From: Brachyhypopomus gauderio
Taxonomy: Eukaryota > Chordata > Actinopteri > Gymnotiformes > Hypopomidae
Assembly: GCF_052324685.1 (NCBI RefSeq)
Contig: NW_027506988.1
Span: 91,001 to 155,000 of the forward strand
DNA: 64,000 nucleotides
Reading direction: 5' to 3'
Below are positions 1 through 15,319 of this stretch, in pieces. Numbering within the stretch: the first letter of the stretch is position 1; the number at the start of each line of letters is the position of its first letter. The position numbers and the translations under genes were made by a program. The notes beneath the pieces are model-generated. The model did not search any database, was not told where the DNA came from, and worked only from the letters and a program-made list of their open reading frames with translations.

Positions 1-1115
1 GCTCTTCTCACTTTGACACAGATCCCACACTGAGTCCACACATGCCTGCAGAACACATGACAGCTGGGCCATAGCACGACAAAGCAAGCCCACAAATAAA
101 AAAGGTTTGATTCTGCCAGCATTATGATGAAGAATCGCTGGTGAGTGGGGTGAAATGAACTCGCCAGGCATTACTTCAAAACAGGCCAGCCGGTGACATC
201 TACTGCATCCATAACCACCAGGATCATCTCTCCATAATACACGCCTCTCAGCTCAGACCTGGCTTGTCAGACCCCTGTTACTCTTTCTTTAGCATTTCTC
301 TCTCTCTAAGGCTCTGTCAGAGTGCACTTTTAAAATTGCATACATGTCTATGTAGTCTCATAGAGAAAGATGCCACTGTCACTGTGACTGGAAATAAAAA
401 AAACCCAAAAAGATTTTTACTCACAAACCCACTGTCTATTTGAACTAAAATTACATATTTTTATATCTGTCTTGACCTCAGAGACTGTAAAATGTAGTTG
501 CACTGGTACTAAACTGTGAATCACTTCTGTGATTCAAATATTGATTTAAATCATATACTTCAAAGAAAAGTATATGTACAACTGCAAATGTAGGTGAAGA
601 AGTGATTCACTTTAACTCCTCACACCTCAGCTTCTCAACACTGAGCTCTTCCTGTACTTAACAGAATATATGATCTAGAACATTCCACTTCAGGAAGCCC
701 CCTTGAAGCCTGACAAAAATAAAAATTACGTGGGCTCGTAATTAGTTAGCGGTAGATGTCTTCTCTTCTTCCGTTTCCTTCCTCTGTCTTGTCAAGACGA
801 CCTGTCAGTGTGGTAGGCTTTCACATACGACTACATAGTCAGATGTTCTGCCTGCTACGCCTACGCGCTGTCCAGTTTTTCAAAATTTTCAATATTCCTA
901 CTTACTGCCTCAGATATGTCCAGCTGATCTTGAGGTTTCACCAGAGTCTTCCCCTGTGTCCACTCGTCTCCTCCGTCACCTACATCCGTCCCATCATCGT
1001 CGTCCTACAAGGTGAAACACTTTTACATATAACAGTTGTAATGTAGAATGTAGAAACATTCTTCTGACTCAAGTAAATTCAGATTATAAGTTAACAGATA
1101 AAGGTTGCAAACTAC

Positions 1116-1278
1116 CTTCCTCTTATTGCCGGCTTTAGCACCCTTCACGGCAGGCGCCTTCGTCTGGGAAAGAGCAATTGATCCCTGACAGAGGCAGAAA
1201 AGCAGTTTCCAGAGAAAAAAGACGTACAGCCAAAGCACTTCTGAATTTTTTATATGTACACTTTTTACTATGTTTGCA

Positions 1279-1349
<71 letters not shown>

Positions 1350-1395
1350 CTACTCGTTTGGTTCGCACTGCTCCAGGTTTCTGAGGGACTGGCAT
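1116..1395 (-). CDS. 5' end of an unrecognised minus-strand gene (two exons; continues off the left edge)
   Basis: Two exons fit together in phase 0. Exon 1 runs 1395-1354; it starts MPVPQKPGAVRTKR and is followed by a GTAGGT donor. Exon 2 runs 1184-1116 (23 codons) after a CTCTGTCAG acceptor. It ends in the basic stretch TKAPAVKGAKAGNKRK, followed by a GTAGTT donor. The 169-bp intron between them is largely a CA repeat on this strand. I do not recognise the protein; it is a Lys/Ala/Pro-rich, probably disordered N-terminus. A CA-run ORF reads straight through the intron but is an artefact of the dinucleotide repeat. The gene is divergent from zmat1, and an RFX-type X-box lies 166 bp upstream of the ATG, hinting at a ciliary role (inference). 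No further exon could be placed with confidence in 1-1115. One weak candidate lies at the left edge (about 45-1 on the minus strand, after a TGTTCTGCAG acceptor). Confidence 0.45.
1283..1347. repeat. (TG)n microsatellite
   Basis: A nearly pure TG run of about 65 bp. It lies inside the short first intron of the putative minus-strand gene. Confidence 0.95.
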
Positions 1396-1560
1396 CGCTT
1401 TAGGTCGCTACTTTATACTTTGTATTTCCAACGATGCGTAGAATATCAAGTCAAGACACGTTTTCTTTCTTTTTTTTTTTACATTTAATGTATTGTTGTT
1501 TGTTTGTTTATGTCCTGCTCACATGTGTATCCTAGCTGTGGGTCTGATAGATGTGTACCG

Positions 1561-1574
1561 GTTACCACGGAAAC
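1561..1574. promoter_or_regulatory. RFX X-box
   Basis: GTTACCACGGAAAC matches the palindromic RFX consensus GTTNCCATGGNAAC at all but one position. It sits in the divergent promoter interval: 166 bp upstream of the minus-strand ATG at 1395 and about 570 bp upstream of the zmat1 ATG. Local sequence is CpG-rich (about 1580-1640). X-boxes close to a start codon are typical of RFX-regulated ciliary genes (established knowledge); the assignment to this gene is inference. Confidence 0.5.
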
Positions 1575-2012
1575 GGAGGTTGAGCGCGCGTGCTCAGCCT
1601 CTCGTCTCGCGACACTCCACGGCTAAACGACGTTAGCTTTGTTAGCTTCGTGACGACGAAACTCTGAAACACGGCGTATTTTCATTAGCGCTTTAACTAA
1701 ATTAATCTCGGGAAACCGCATGCAAACTGTATGCTAGACCAGATAATTACATTTGTGTGGGGACTAGTTCTGCAAAAAAATCAAAATAAAAATGTTTTGC
1801 CTCAATAAAAACTTGGATTAACATGCGATTTAAGACATCTATAAATATATTGGTCTCATGTGTGGAAAAAAAGGGTTTTTAATGCAGTCGGTGCTGAAAG
1901 ACCGGTGATTTCTACACACTTATATAATCTAATTTTGTCCAATCTTTGGGTACCCAAAAGGTGGCAACACGTCCTGACGAGCGGGGTCGTTTAGCGCACA
2001 CGAAGAGGACGT

Positions 2013-2026
2013 TGGCGCATGCGCAG
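2013..2026. promoter_or_regulatory. NRF1-type site upstream of zmat1
   Basis: The sequence TGGCGCATGCGCAG contains the palindromic core GCGCATGCGC of the NRF1 consensus. It lies about 120 bp before the zmat1 start codon in a GC-rich stretch with no TATA box, as in many housekeeping promoters. It probably marks the core promoter or 5' UTR of zmat1. Confidence 0.55.
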
Positions 2027-2141
2027 TGCTCCCCGCACGGTCTGCCATGTTTACTTGCAGCTAGTCAGCGATGTTTAGCTGCGGTGTCGCAGGTGCACAT
2101 TTTTTATTATTTTTGGGCCGTTCGTGTTGGAGATTAAAACC

Positions 2142-6167
<4,026 letters not shown>

Positions 6168-6590
6168 GATTTGGGATTATTCTGACCTTTGGGATTATCC
6201 CCCCTGGGAGGCTGGTGGTGAATCATGTGGTGCTACACACGGACCAGCGTGCCGAACCTTAAGCCAGAACACCTTCACTCTTCACACAGATTCTGGACAT
6301 CCCAGAGACAGGGTGATGCGGGGGGTCCGTCCTGACTCGTCTGTGTCCGTGCGTTAGACGTGACTGAACCATCACTCTGCCAGTTGACATTTGCGCTTCA
6401 CACAGAGGAAGCCAGCACATAAAATGGCCTCTTTTCAGGTATTCTTCAAAACTGCACTTTAGTTTTGCAGGACAGTAACCAGGACAGACTTTTGCTATAT
6501 GGTGTAGATATGTGACCATGCGTATGTTTGCACTAACCATGTTGGTATTCAAATTAAGCAAATGTATCATCTCATATTACTCTCACATGA

Positions 6591-6596
6591 AATAAA
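6591..6596 (+). terminator. zmat1: poly(A) signal for zmat1
   Basis: AATAAA about 425 bp after the zmat1 stop codon, the first canonical hexamer in the 3' flank. Cleavage would follow near 6610-6625. Confidence 0.55.
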
Positions 6597-6624
6597 TACA
6601 ATTTACTACGGTTTACCTTTAATT

Positions 6625-7790
6625 ACGTAACTAATGTACTAACTTAAATCCTAAACACCAGTGTTTACCATATTAAAAACTGCTAGTGCAGTAATTCTGG
6701 AAAAAAGATTTGGAATGTTATAAAAAAGAAATATATAAATAAAATAGTGATGTGGTGTGTAAAGATGTAAATGATGGAGGAAATGCCTGAGAAATTAAAT
6801 TCAATCTCAACTATATTTTTTGTTTCTGGGAATTGTTGTAAATTATATTATTACTAAAAAAATGCTCCTATGACAACTGCTGAAATGCCAACCTGTGTGG
6901 CTAAGTCAGCCAAGCTACTAAAATTAAAGAGACTGCTTTGTTCAGGCTATGCTGGACCCCATGCATGTTATCAACGTGTTGGTTTGTGAGGACATTAGTA
7001 CAATCATTCCAGATTCTGACTCAGGGAGGCGCTGTTTAGCTGCAGATGTATTTTCTCTATAATACAGTATGGGCAAAACCAATGATACTGCAGGTGGTGT
7101 TAATGTTTTTCCATACTACAAATACACCTGTGACTGAATCATTATTGCACAGTATTGTGTAAACTCTTTTCCCAAGATTTTGAAAGGAGTCCTCTCAGCT
7201 ATTTATTTTGATTGGTTTGAGTTTGACTGTATAGTATGTATTGTATGAAACTTGTGAATACAACATGCTGTCATGATGTTGCTGTCATACGTGTATGTGC
7301 CTAAATACATTTTTGTTGTGACAGGTGCATGGGGGTAAATTGGGGTAAATGGGGACACCTGGCTTTCTTAAGTTTCAACTGGCTGATCTCTTTATAGGTT
7401 AGACCTTATTTGCCCCCGTGAACGCATGAGGTATTGAAAAGACAGTTCTTCCCAGAGTCAAAGCAGCTTACAGAAATATGCGATTGTTAATGAATGGAAC
7501 ATGTATTCAAAAAAGGCTTTTAATGTCTTTGGTGATAAAGCAGACGTCTTGAGCTACCTGTGCAAGGTCTCACTTTGCTATATTAGGTCTCACTGTTAAT
7601 GGTATGTCATTATTTGTTATGTACCTGCGTATATTTTATGGCCGTGGTTGACGTCTGCATTCTCACAGTCTTGCATCCCCGGACGTTTTAACGCTCATTT
7701 GTGTGCTTTCATGACTTACGGTTGAGAGTGCTCTGTAGACGTGAACGTTCCGGCACTCTAAGCACCCTCTGAAGCCCCCCGAGATCTCCT
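6625..7790. other. intergenic, no feature seen
   Basis: AT-rich sequence with no ORF of coding character, no tandem repeat and no transposon fragment that I recognise. Confidence 0.5.
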
Positions 7791-7821
7791 GTTTTCAAAG
7801 AATCGTGTGGTTTTGTTCCCA

Positions 7822-7996
7822 GTGTCTTTGCCGAACCCTCGACCCCCGAGGCGTGTGCTTCACCCACATCCTCCGCCCTCCACAGCCCTCCACGGCCTCA
7901 CGATCCTCCGCAGACTCTCTGAGAATGATGGAGGAGCTGAAGAGGCTTCGCACCCGACGCCCAGACTCCCACACCTCGAAACGCTGTGGCTGAAAC
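7822..7996 (+). CDS. orphan terminal-exon-like segment
   Basis: A good acceptor (GTTTTGTTCCCAG) is followed by a GC-rich open segment, a stop near 7991-7993 in one frame and an AATAAA near 8049. Together these resemble a last coding exon with a short 3' UTR. The most coding-like frame ends SLRMMEELKRLRTRRPDSH and then SKRCG. Another frame stays open to 8121. I do not recognise the protein, and no partner exon is visible between here and zmat1 or cd8b. It could be an alternative last exon of zmat1, a remnant, or chance. Confidence 0.25.
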
Positions 7997-8121
7997 TTCA
8001 TCAGTGTGCAGGAGAGAGAAGGTGCTCTTCACTGAGACACTGCCACCATAATAAATGTATTCTAACACGTGCAGAAATTAAACTACTGTCCTGGACCAAA
8101 AACACAGCCAGCTTACTCTGA

Positions 8122-9598
8122 GCAATGAGACAGACGAAAAGGGAGTCTTAACAGTATAGAGAGAAAGATACTTGGCTGGATGAGCAGTTAAAGAGTGGAC
8201 CATGGTTTTGTAGACACCCCTCACATGCTATTAGGGTTTATGTTAAAACACTTGCAGAGAACGCAGTCGCCTGTTAATGATTGATGTTGAGTACTTAAAC
8301 GAAGTCTTCGAAATAATACTCAGGCTGATAGCTTATGATGATGTTGGTGTTTTTAGTAAGTAGCTGAATCTCTGAACAAATTAACAATAATGAACATTTT
8401 GTTCGAGATGAAAACCACTTACGACCCATCAAGGCAAATAAATATATTTCAAATTAACGCTTACAGCATGGCGGTTACAGCATGGTTTGCTGTAACTAAT
8501 TATGATTAGGCAGCCTTTGCGCTTTTCATAATGAATCAGGCCTGGTCTAACAATACTTGAACAAGAATAAAATCTGAGAATTGATCAGCATGATTATAAA
8601 TATGAACTGAACCAATATAAAATTATTAGAAACATGATTCAAAATATTAATTAATGTATTATCCTGAAATGAAAGATCTCTAATTGCTCCTAGAGAATTT
8701 TAGTTATGGAAATAAAGCCTACATTTTATAGGGGTGTGATACTTGCTATTTTCATATTCTCATTGCCTAATCTGTCATAAACTAAGATGATAATCACTGA
8801 AGATTATTAGTGTTATAATAAATAGTAAATTAAAGTACTATTTAGCGATAAATAGTAATTTATCGCTAAATGGATGCTCTGTCTCTTGGCATTAAACAAG
8901 CCCTCCATGACCCATGTAAACGCAAGAGATGCAGAACTGAGTCTTGGGGAGTTTGTGTTAAATTGGGGTGGGGGGGACATTACTCCAATTTCATTATAAT
9001 CTGTGATATGAGTGGTATCGACCTCCAGCAAGAGTATATTTCCAATTAGGGTCATGTTTGGGAGGTTTCTGTAACTTGAATCGTGCCGATCTGCAGGTTG
9101 ATGTTGCCGGCATGGTGCAGATGTTGTAGGTCACACACCTGGGCCTGGGTTAGCGCTAGCAGCACTGCTTACACCCAACTGTGCTCCTTCACGCCAGACA
9201 AGACAGAAATGTTCTCTACATATCATACAGGCATAAAAGAGTGCAGAAAAGTTCTGTTTGAGATGCGCTGCGTGTGGTGAAATGTCCCAGGTCCATACAG
9301 ATCAGGACAAACATTTTTGATTTAATTCACTCCCCCCCCCAAAAAAGGTCTACTTTGATACAATTTTCCATATTATCTGCAACATAAAAAAATTATGACT
9401 CATAAATAATTTCTTTGGTTGTTCAGTACAGTTCTCCCATTTCTGGGGTAATTAGGTCCAGAGTTGAAATAAAAAATGATGCTCTACTAAGTTGTACTTG
9501 AAAGTAAAAAGTAAAATAAAAAAGTAAAGTAAAACATACCCTCATTCCTCATTAATAAGTATTTAGGCCTTATATCACAGGATTTGTTGTTTGTGTCT

Positions 9599-9634
<36 letters not shown>

Positions 9635-9780
9635 ACATGTGCACTCATTCTGTTCCGCACTCTGATAGGCTCACTGATTGGTTGAGTCTGACACACTCCA
9701 GTTCCCTCCTGCTGTATGGCAGAAGGACATACACAGAAACAGAAAAGCCAGCACACACACACACACAGTTCTGGCAAACA
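8122..9780. other. intergenic, upstream of cd8b
   Basis: AT-rich sequence with a (GT)n run at 9601-9633. An inverted CCAAT box (GATTGG) lies near 9676, about 115 bp before the cd8b ATG, and could be part of its promoter. No gene seen. Confidence 0.45.
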
Positions 9781-9791
9781 CACAACCGAAG

Positions 9792-10683
9792 ATGATCCAT
9801 CCTCACCTCTGGACAGTCATGTGCCTTTCGACAGCAGGTAAGACATTTTCAAATTTAAACCACCTATCTCACACGGATGACAAAACTAGGCCACGTTCGA
9901 TGGACATCGATCAGAATCTCACCAAATGACAAAGATGTTGGTGGACTTGTGGGTTATTTGAATTGCGTTTACTGTACGAATAATATAATTTTTCTGAATC
10001 ACTGATCTTTTTAATTTCTGTAATGGACTCTTGTTTTTAGAAAATATTTAGAGGTTATAGTGATGAACTCACTAGGCCAATAATAGCAGGCACTATGGAA
10101 TTAGTGACTGCATATAATTCACATTATACAAATATATTAACTTACTAAAGCATTCATTGCAGAAATTTAAGCACATTTATATTTGGACTATTAAGTCACT
10201 AGTGATTATGCTTTTTTAAATCATTTTATATCACACAAGATATGCTGAGTATAATTCATAGAATGCACTAATTATTATCAACATCATGTATTGATATATC
10301 CGTATCAATAGTTTTACACATTCAGACATTCACTGATGAATGGAAGATTTTAAAAGTTGTTTCAAAAATGCAATAGTACTGATTTGTTCTACTGATTATT
10401 TAAATTCCAGCCTGATTTATTCATTGACTTGGAGGTTAGCGTTACGGTTACCATCTGTCCTTATATTTACATATACAAAACATTAAACAGGCCGATGTTT
10501 AAAGTCTGTTCCATTTAAATTTTTTATGTCCACATTTAGGAAAAAAAAACACCTACATGAGATTATTTTAGCATATTACACAAAAAAGTTTGAAAGAGGA
10601 AAAACTATTTTGCAATAAGATTCTGTAAGTAGTCTTTTCTAGAACAATCCTTCAAACACACTGTCATTCCACTGGCAGTTGCA

Positions 10684-10751
<68 letters not shown>

Positions 10752-13700
10752 CCTGTGGAAATAAGCCAGTGAATATATTTGTCTTGTCTCGACACACGGT
10801 TTGCTATCTCAGTTGAAGAAATTTTTTTAGGGCTATTCTCTTACAGTTCAAAATTGTTCTTTGTTGCTGTAGTGTTACATTTGCAATACTCCCATACTGT
10901 ATGATTATATGGTTTGACGTAGCGTCAGCGGTCAGACTGAGATGTTGGTGTGCAGACTCGCCTGTAAGGCACTGCTCAATAACTCCCCCTGCTCTGTCCT
11001 GCAGTCTCTGCTGTGACCGTGGTCTATCCCCGCATCGGCGGCTCGGAGACGCTGACCTGCCAGTGCCCGGACCACCAGTGCCAGAGGGTCTACTGGTATC
11101 GTATACTTCACGGCAATGACACCCCACAGTTCCTGGTGTTCTGCAATAGTGCGAACTACGTGAACTATGGAGCAGGATTCAACGACACTCGTTTCAAGGC
11201 CCAGGCACAAGAAGGATCCCGGATTATTTATTCTCTGCGGATCACGGGCCTACGGAAGGACGAAGCAGGTTTCTACTCCTGCGTGCTTAGCAGTCAGAAG
11301 TTAAGCAGTCCAGAAGATCTGCTGCCACCAGGATACTACATCAGGCCTGGAGGTGCATAGAATCTTTCACACTTTTTATATGTAGATGAGTTCATATCTG
11401 CAAAAGGTTTTCCCACAGATATATATACAGGAGAATGGGCATCTAATAATAACTGTGTTCTTTCAACAGCCGAATGATACACCGTCGCCCGAATACTGAA
11501 GCCCTTCAGTTCTTCACTGTAATGTGGTCTCTGTGAATGCTGTGCTAGTTTGTTTGGTTTCGTTTCAGCATAGTGAAAAGCGGTGGACCAGAAGACTGAC
11601 CAGAACTGACATTAATATTTATGATTTGCTCAGTCAGTGAGGGTGACATGATGGTAGCAGTTGTTGCCTTTGAACATGTGTATAATTTTTCAGGAATGTT
11701 CAACCTTAGGGCAGCACTGAAACATTACAGACTTTTAAAAAATAATTTTCTTCTGCAATTTTGAATTTTAACATTGATACATATGGGAGAGCGTCCACAT
11801 ACAGGTTTGCAGAAGAAAGAAAAGCGCAAAAACCACAATCCAAGAGTGAAAACGAGGGAGAAGAGATTAGGGTGAGAAGCCCAGAGACGAGTGAGAATCC
11901 TCAGTCCTAAATCCTAAAGAATAAACAGGCAGAGTGAGACAGGAAGGACGGAGAACTGCTAAGGGAACAGAATGAAGACACTACGCTAACAATACTGTGC
12001 TAGGAGTAATAGAAATACTGGAGTTTCTATAAGGGGGTGATGGGGGAGCTGTGTGTGTACAGTTAGTACTTAAAGTGAACATGGTTGGTAGTGTAGAGTT
12101 GGTGCGCAGGTGATGTTAACATGGTTGGTCGTGTAGAGTTAGTGTAGAGTTGGTGCGCAGGTGATGTGAACATGGTTGGTCGTGTAGAGTTGGTGCACAG
12201 ATGATGTGAGCATGGTTAGTCGTGTAGAGTTAGTGTAGAGTTGGTGCGCAGGTGATGTGAGTATAGTTAGTCGTGTAGAGTTAGTGTAGAGTTGGTGCGC
12301 AGGTGATGTGAGTATGGTTAGTCGTGTAGAGTTAGTGTAGAGTTGGTGCGCAGGTGATGTGAGTATGTTTAGTCGTGTAGAGTTAGTGTAGAGTTGGTGC
12401 GCAGGTGATGTGAGTATGGTTAGTCGTGTAGAGTTAGTGTAGAGTTGGTGCGCAGGTGATGTGAGTATGGTTAGTCGTGTAGAGTTAGTGTAGAGTTGGT
12501 GCGCAGGTGATGTGAGTATGGTTAGTCGTGTAGAGTTAGTGTAGAGTTGGTGCGCAGGTGATGTGAGTATGGTTAGTCATGTAGAGTTCGTGTAGAGTTG
12601 GTGCGCAGGTGATGTCGGTCAAAGTGAGCATGGTTGGTTGTGAAATGATCGGTCATGTAGGGATGGAGTTGCATGCAGCCATTTAAAATAAAATTTTATT
12701 TTATTTCTTATATGGTTTTCACACATTGTATAAAAACCATAATACATGCCAAAAACAAGTATATATAATAATGTCTTTCTCTGTTTTAATTAATTAAATT
12801 CCATCAATAGTTGCAGTTTTCTTTGTACGGAATGATTTTGGCTTGTGAAAACAGACCCAGTAAGGTAAACGTAAACTGGGATGAAAGACAATACAAAGCA
12901 AAAGAAATATGCCTAAAAATAAGATTGTAAGATACGTTATCACAGTGACACTACACATTTTCCTGCTGACACTTCACGTATATCTCTATGTTCTCTTTTA
13001 GATGTTTCCATCTTACTTAAGTGATTAGAATTCATATTACATTTTTATTATTTACTCTTTTGCATTACAGCCTCTCAGCATCCATTACAAAACAAATATG
13101 CTGCATGGGTTGCTGTTTAGGATTTATGATCACTAGAACATCTGACAGCAGAACAGAGATACAGAGATATTTCTACATCACATGGTGACGGGGGTCATTT
13201 CTCCATCACCTGGTGATGGGGGTCATTTCTCCATCACATGGTGACGGGGGTCATTTCTCCATCACCTGGTGACGGGGGTCATTTCTCCATCACACGGTGT
13301 TATTTCTGTTTCCCTCAGAGCATCCACCCACTATGCCACCACCAATCAAAACTACAAAGCCGACAAAGCCCCAACTTTGCAAATCGAACCATCAGCCCTC
13401 CAAAGGTACTGCCTCGCGTGAAAGCGAATACGTATTACAGTAGCTGAATACGGCCACTGTAGTGGTTGTCCGCAGTTTTTGTGAGCATGTTGCTTTGTTT
13501 GTGAATGCTGGAGTTTGTGGACTGTAATGAATCTTGATGGTGGGGTTGTTTTCACAGGTTGCAGTACCTCTGTTCTTTGGCCAGGCGTTGGTGTGCTGCT
13601 GGCCCTCGCCATGACCTTGATATCTACGCTGTACTACTATAGCAGTGAGTACACATGCCACCACACACACACACACACACACACAGATCCCTGAAGATAT

Positions 13701-14062
13701 TCATTAAAATGCCACCAGACTTTACACACGTATTACCTGCTCAAACACTCCTGGTTCATCAGATCACCAAACTTCCTGGCTCTTCAGCTCGTACAAAATT
13801 AGGAACTGGAATTTGGAAACACGTTATTGCCAGTGCATCACATGGATGAAGAAATTGTCCAAAACTCATGCGTGTAATGGTAGTATATTACAGTAATATA
13901 GATCTGGTAGAATATGTGTGTACCAAGTGCAAATGTGCGAGAGTGACGTGGGGGAGTAGATTAATAAACACTGTTGGGAATTACACAACTCACGGTGTGT
14001 GTATAATGGAACATGGCAGCTGTATAATATGCAAAAAAAATCAGTCTATACATATATTTTCC

Positions 14063-14131
<69 letters not shown>

Positions 14132-14718
14132 ATTCCATATCTGGAAAGTGTACAAAACTGTAAGCCACAGCAGAACTGGAGTCACCATGCGTGCTAATCC
14201 AATGGAGCGTCATGGGTTGCCGTTGCTTTTTAACATTCCCAGTGATGGAAAACACAACTTGTAAAAGACCAATTGAGTTTTTACATCTCTAGTATTTAAC
14301 AAAGTATTTAACAATATTTCTCTGTCAACCCAAACGTTTTGTCTTACTAACATTCTTTATGATGTTTGTGTCTTTTGAACAGGACTACCAAAGAAGTGCC
14401 GACATAATTTTGCTAAGTGAGTTATGATTTACTCAACTAAGATATTCTTTAGTCAGGATTTGTGATGGCATCTGGTGTTTAAAGTGATGTTCTCTGGTGT
14501 TTACAGTGATAATCTCTGGTATTTAAAGTGATTTTCTCTAGATAGAAAATAAAGGATAGAAAACAGAGATTGCCAATAATTTGCCATTTCACTGTTCCAA
14601 ACAAAATGACAAATTGTTTTAATAATTCCACTAATAATCAGACAATATGACCGCGTTTCTCTCCCTTCTGAGACACCTGACTCTGTTTTGTCCCAAATGT
14701 AGAAGGATGCAGCTGTGA
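9792..14718 (+). CDS. cd8b: CD8 beta chain, 6 exons, 205 aa
   Basis: Exons: 9792-9837, 11005-11352, 13319-13405, 13558-13644, 14383-14416 and 14703-14718. The order is signal peptide (about residues 1-18), one V-type Ig domain, hinge, transmembrane segment and short tail: the CD8 gene layout. The Ig domain has Cys34, Trp46 and Cys108 in the DEAGFYSC context, extra cysteines at 36, 41 and 62, and an Asn-x-Thr sequon at 75. The hinge (132-160) is Pro/Thr/Lys-rich with one Cys suited to disulphide dimerisation. The membrane helix is about 166-188. The tail reads RLPKKCRHNFAKKRMQL; this PKKCRH motif identifies fish CD8 beta. CD8 alpha/beta on cytotoxic T cells binds MHC class I and supports T-cell receptor signalling (family knowledge). 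The next gene on the same strand is cd8a. Exon 6 contributes only five codons. Confidence 0.85.
10687..10747. repeat. (CT)n microsatellite in cd8b intron 1
   Basis: An uninterrupted CT run of about 60 bp, some 260 bp upstream of the Ig-domain exon of cd8b. Confidence 0.95.
12080..12615 (+). repeat. 51-bp minisatellite in cd8b intron 2
   Basis: About ten tandem copies; the regular part is spaced exactly 51 bp (for example 12241 to 12292). Each unit contains GTGTAGAGTTAGTGTAGAG and TTGGTGCGCAGGTGATGTG. Early copies are shorter and more divergent; central copies are almost identical, indicating recent homogenisation. Confidence 0.9.
13175..13305 (+). repeat. 28-bp minisatellite next to the cd8b exon 3 acceptor
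   Basis: Four to five tandem copies of a unit containing GGGGGTCATTTCTCCATCAC, ending about 15 bp before the acceptor of the cd8b hinge exon. The repeat's pyrimidine part forms much of the region where the branch point would lie. Confidence 0.85.
13661..13685. repeat. (CA)n microsatellite in cd8b intron 4
   Basis: A short pure CA run just after the transmembrane exon. Confidence 0.9.
14066..14129. repeat. (TA)n microsatellite in cd8b intron 4
   Basis: A TA run of about 64 bp between the membrane and cytoplasmic exons. Confidence 0.95.
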
Positions 14719-14890
14719 GGAAGGACGTGGTGACGTGATCCTCCCCCTCAGCCCCCCACCGTCCAGCCTCGTCCCTCACAGTGCAGCCTGAGTTGGAAAC
14801 ATCTAGAAAATTGACTTCTCCCAAGGATCAGATTAGTGTTAATGTCTGTACACCAAAGAGTTCTTTGTTTTTTTTTCTCTTTTAAAGCTA

Positions 14891-15140
14891 ATTATGAGAT
14901 GGTTTAATGATGCTCAACTCTTACACTCTTCTCAACTCAAATTATGAGATGGTTTAATGATGCTCAACTCTTACACTCTTCTCAACTCAAATTATCAGAT
15001 GGTTTAATGATGCTCAACTCTTACACTCTTCTCAACTCAAATTATCAGATGGTTTAATGATGCTCAACTCTTACACTCTTCTCAACTCAAATTATCAGAT
15101 GGTTTAATGATGCTCAACTCTTACACTCTTCTCAACTCAA
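14891..15140 (+). repeat. 50-bp x 5 minisatellite in the cd8b 3' UTR
   Basis: Five almost identical 50-bp copies start at 14891, 14941, 14991, 15041 and 15091, each with GGTTTAATGATGCTCAACTC. Copies 1-2 read ATTATGAG and copies 3-5 ATTATCAG at the same place. The array lies between the cd8b stop codon (14718) and the probable poly(A) signal near 15296, so it should be transcribed into the mRNA. Confidence 0.9.
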
Positions 15141-15295
15141 ATTGTGCTCATTCTTCCATACATTTACATAAAAAACTGGAGAGACGGCAGTTGTAATGTG
15201 TATCAGACGCTTTCTAGAGCAGCAGATTATATTTGTAAATGAATGTACAGGTTGTATACAATGAATTTCAAAGTGTGACTGTATTGTTATTATTG

Positions 15296-15301
15296 AATAA
15301 A
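15296..15301 (+). terminator. cd8b: poly(A) signal for cd8b
   Basis: AATAAA in TATTGAATAAATGATC, about 580 bp after the cd8b stop, following the 50-bp array. Confidence 0.5.
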
Positions 15302-15319
15302 TGATCTTCCTATTATAGA

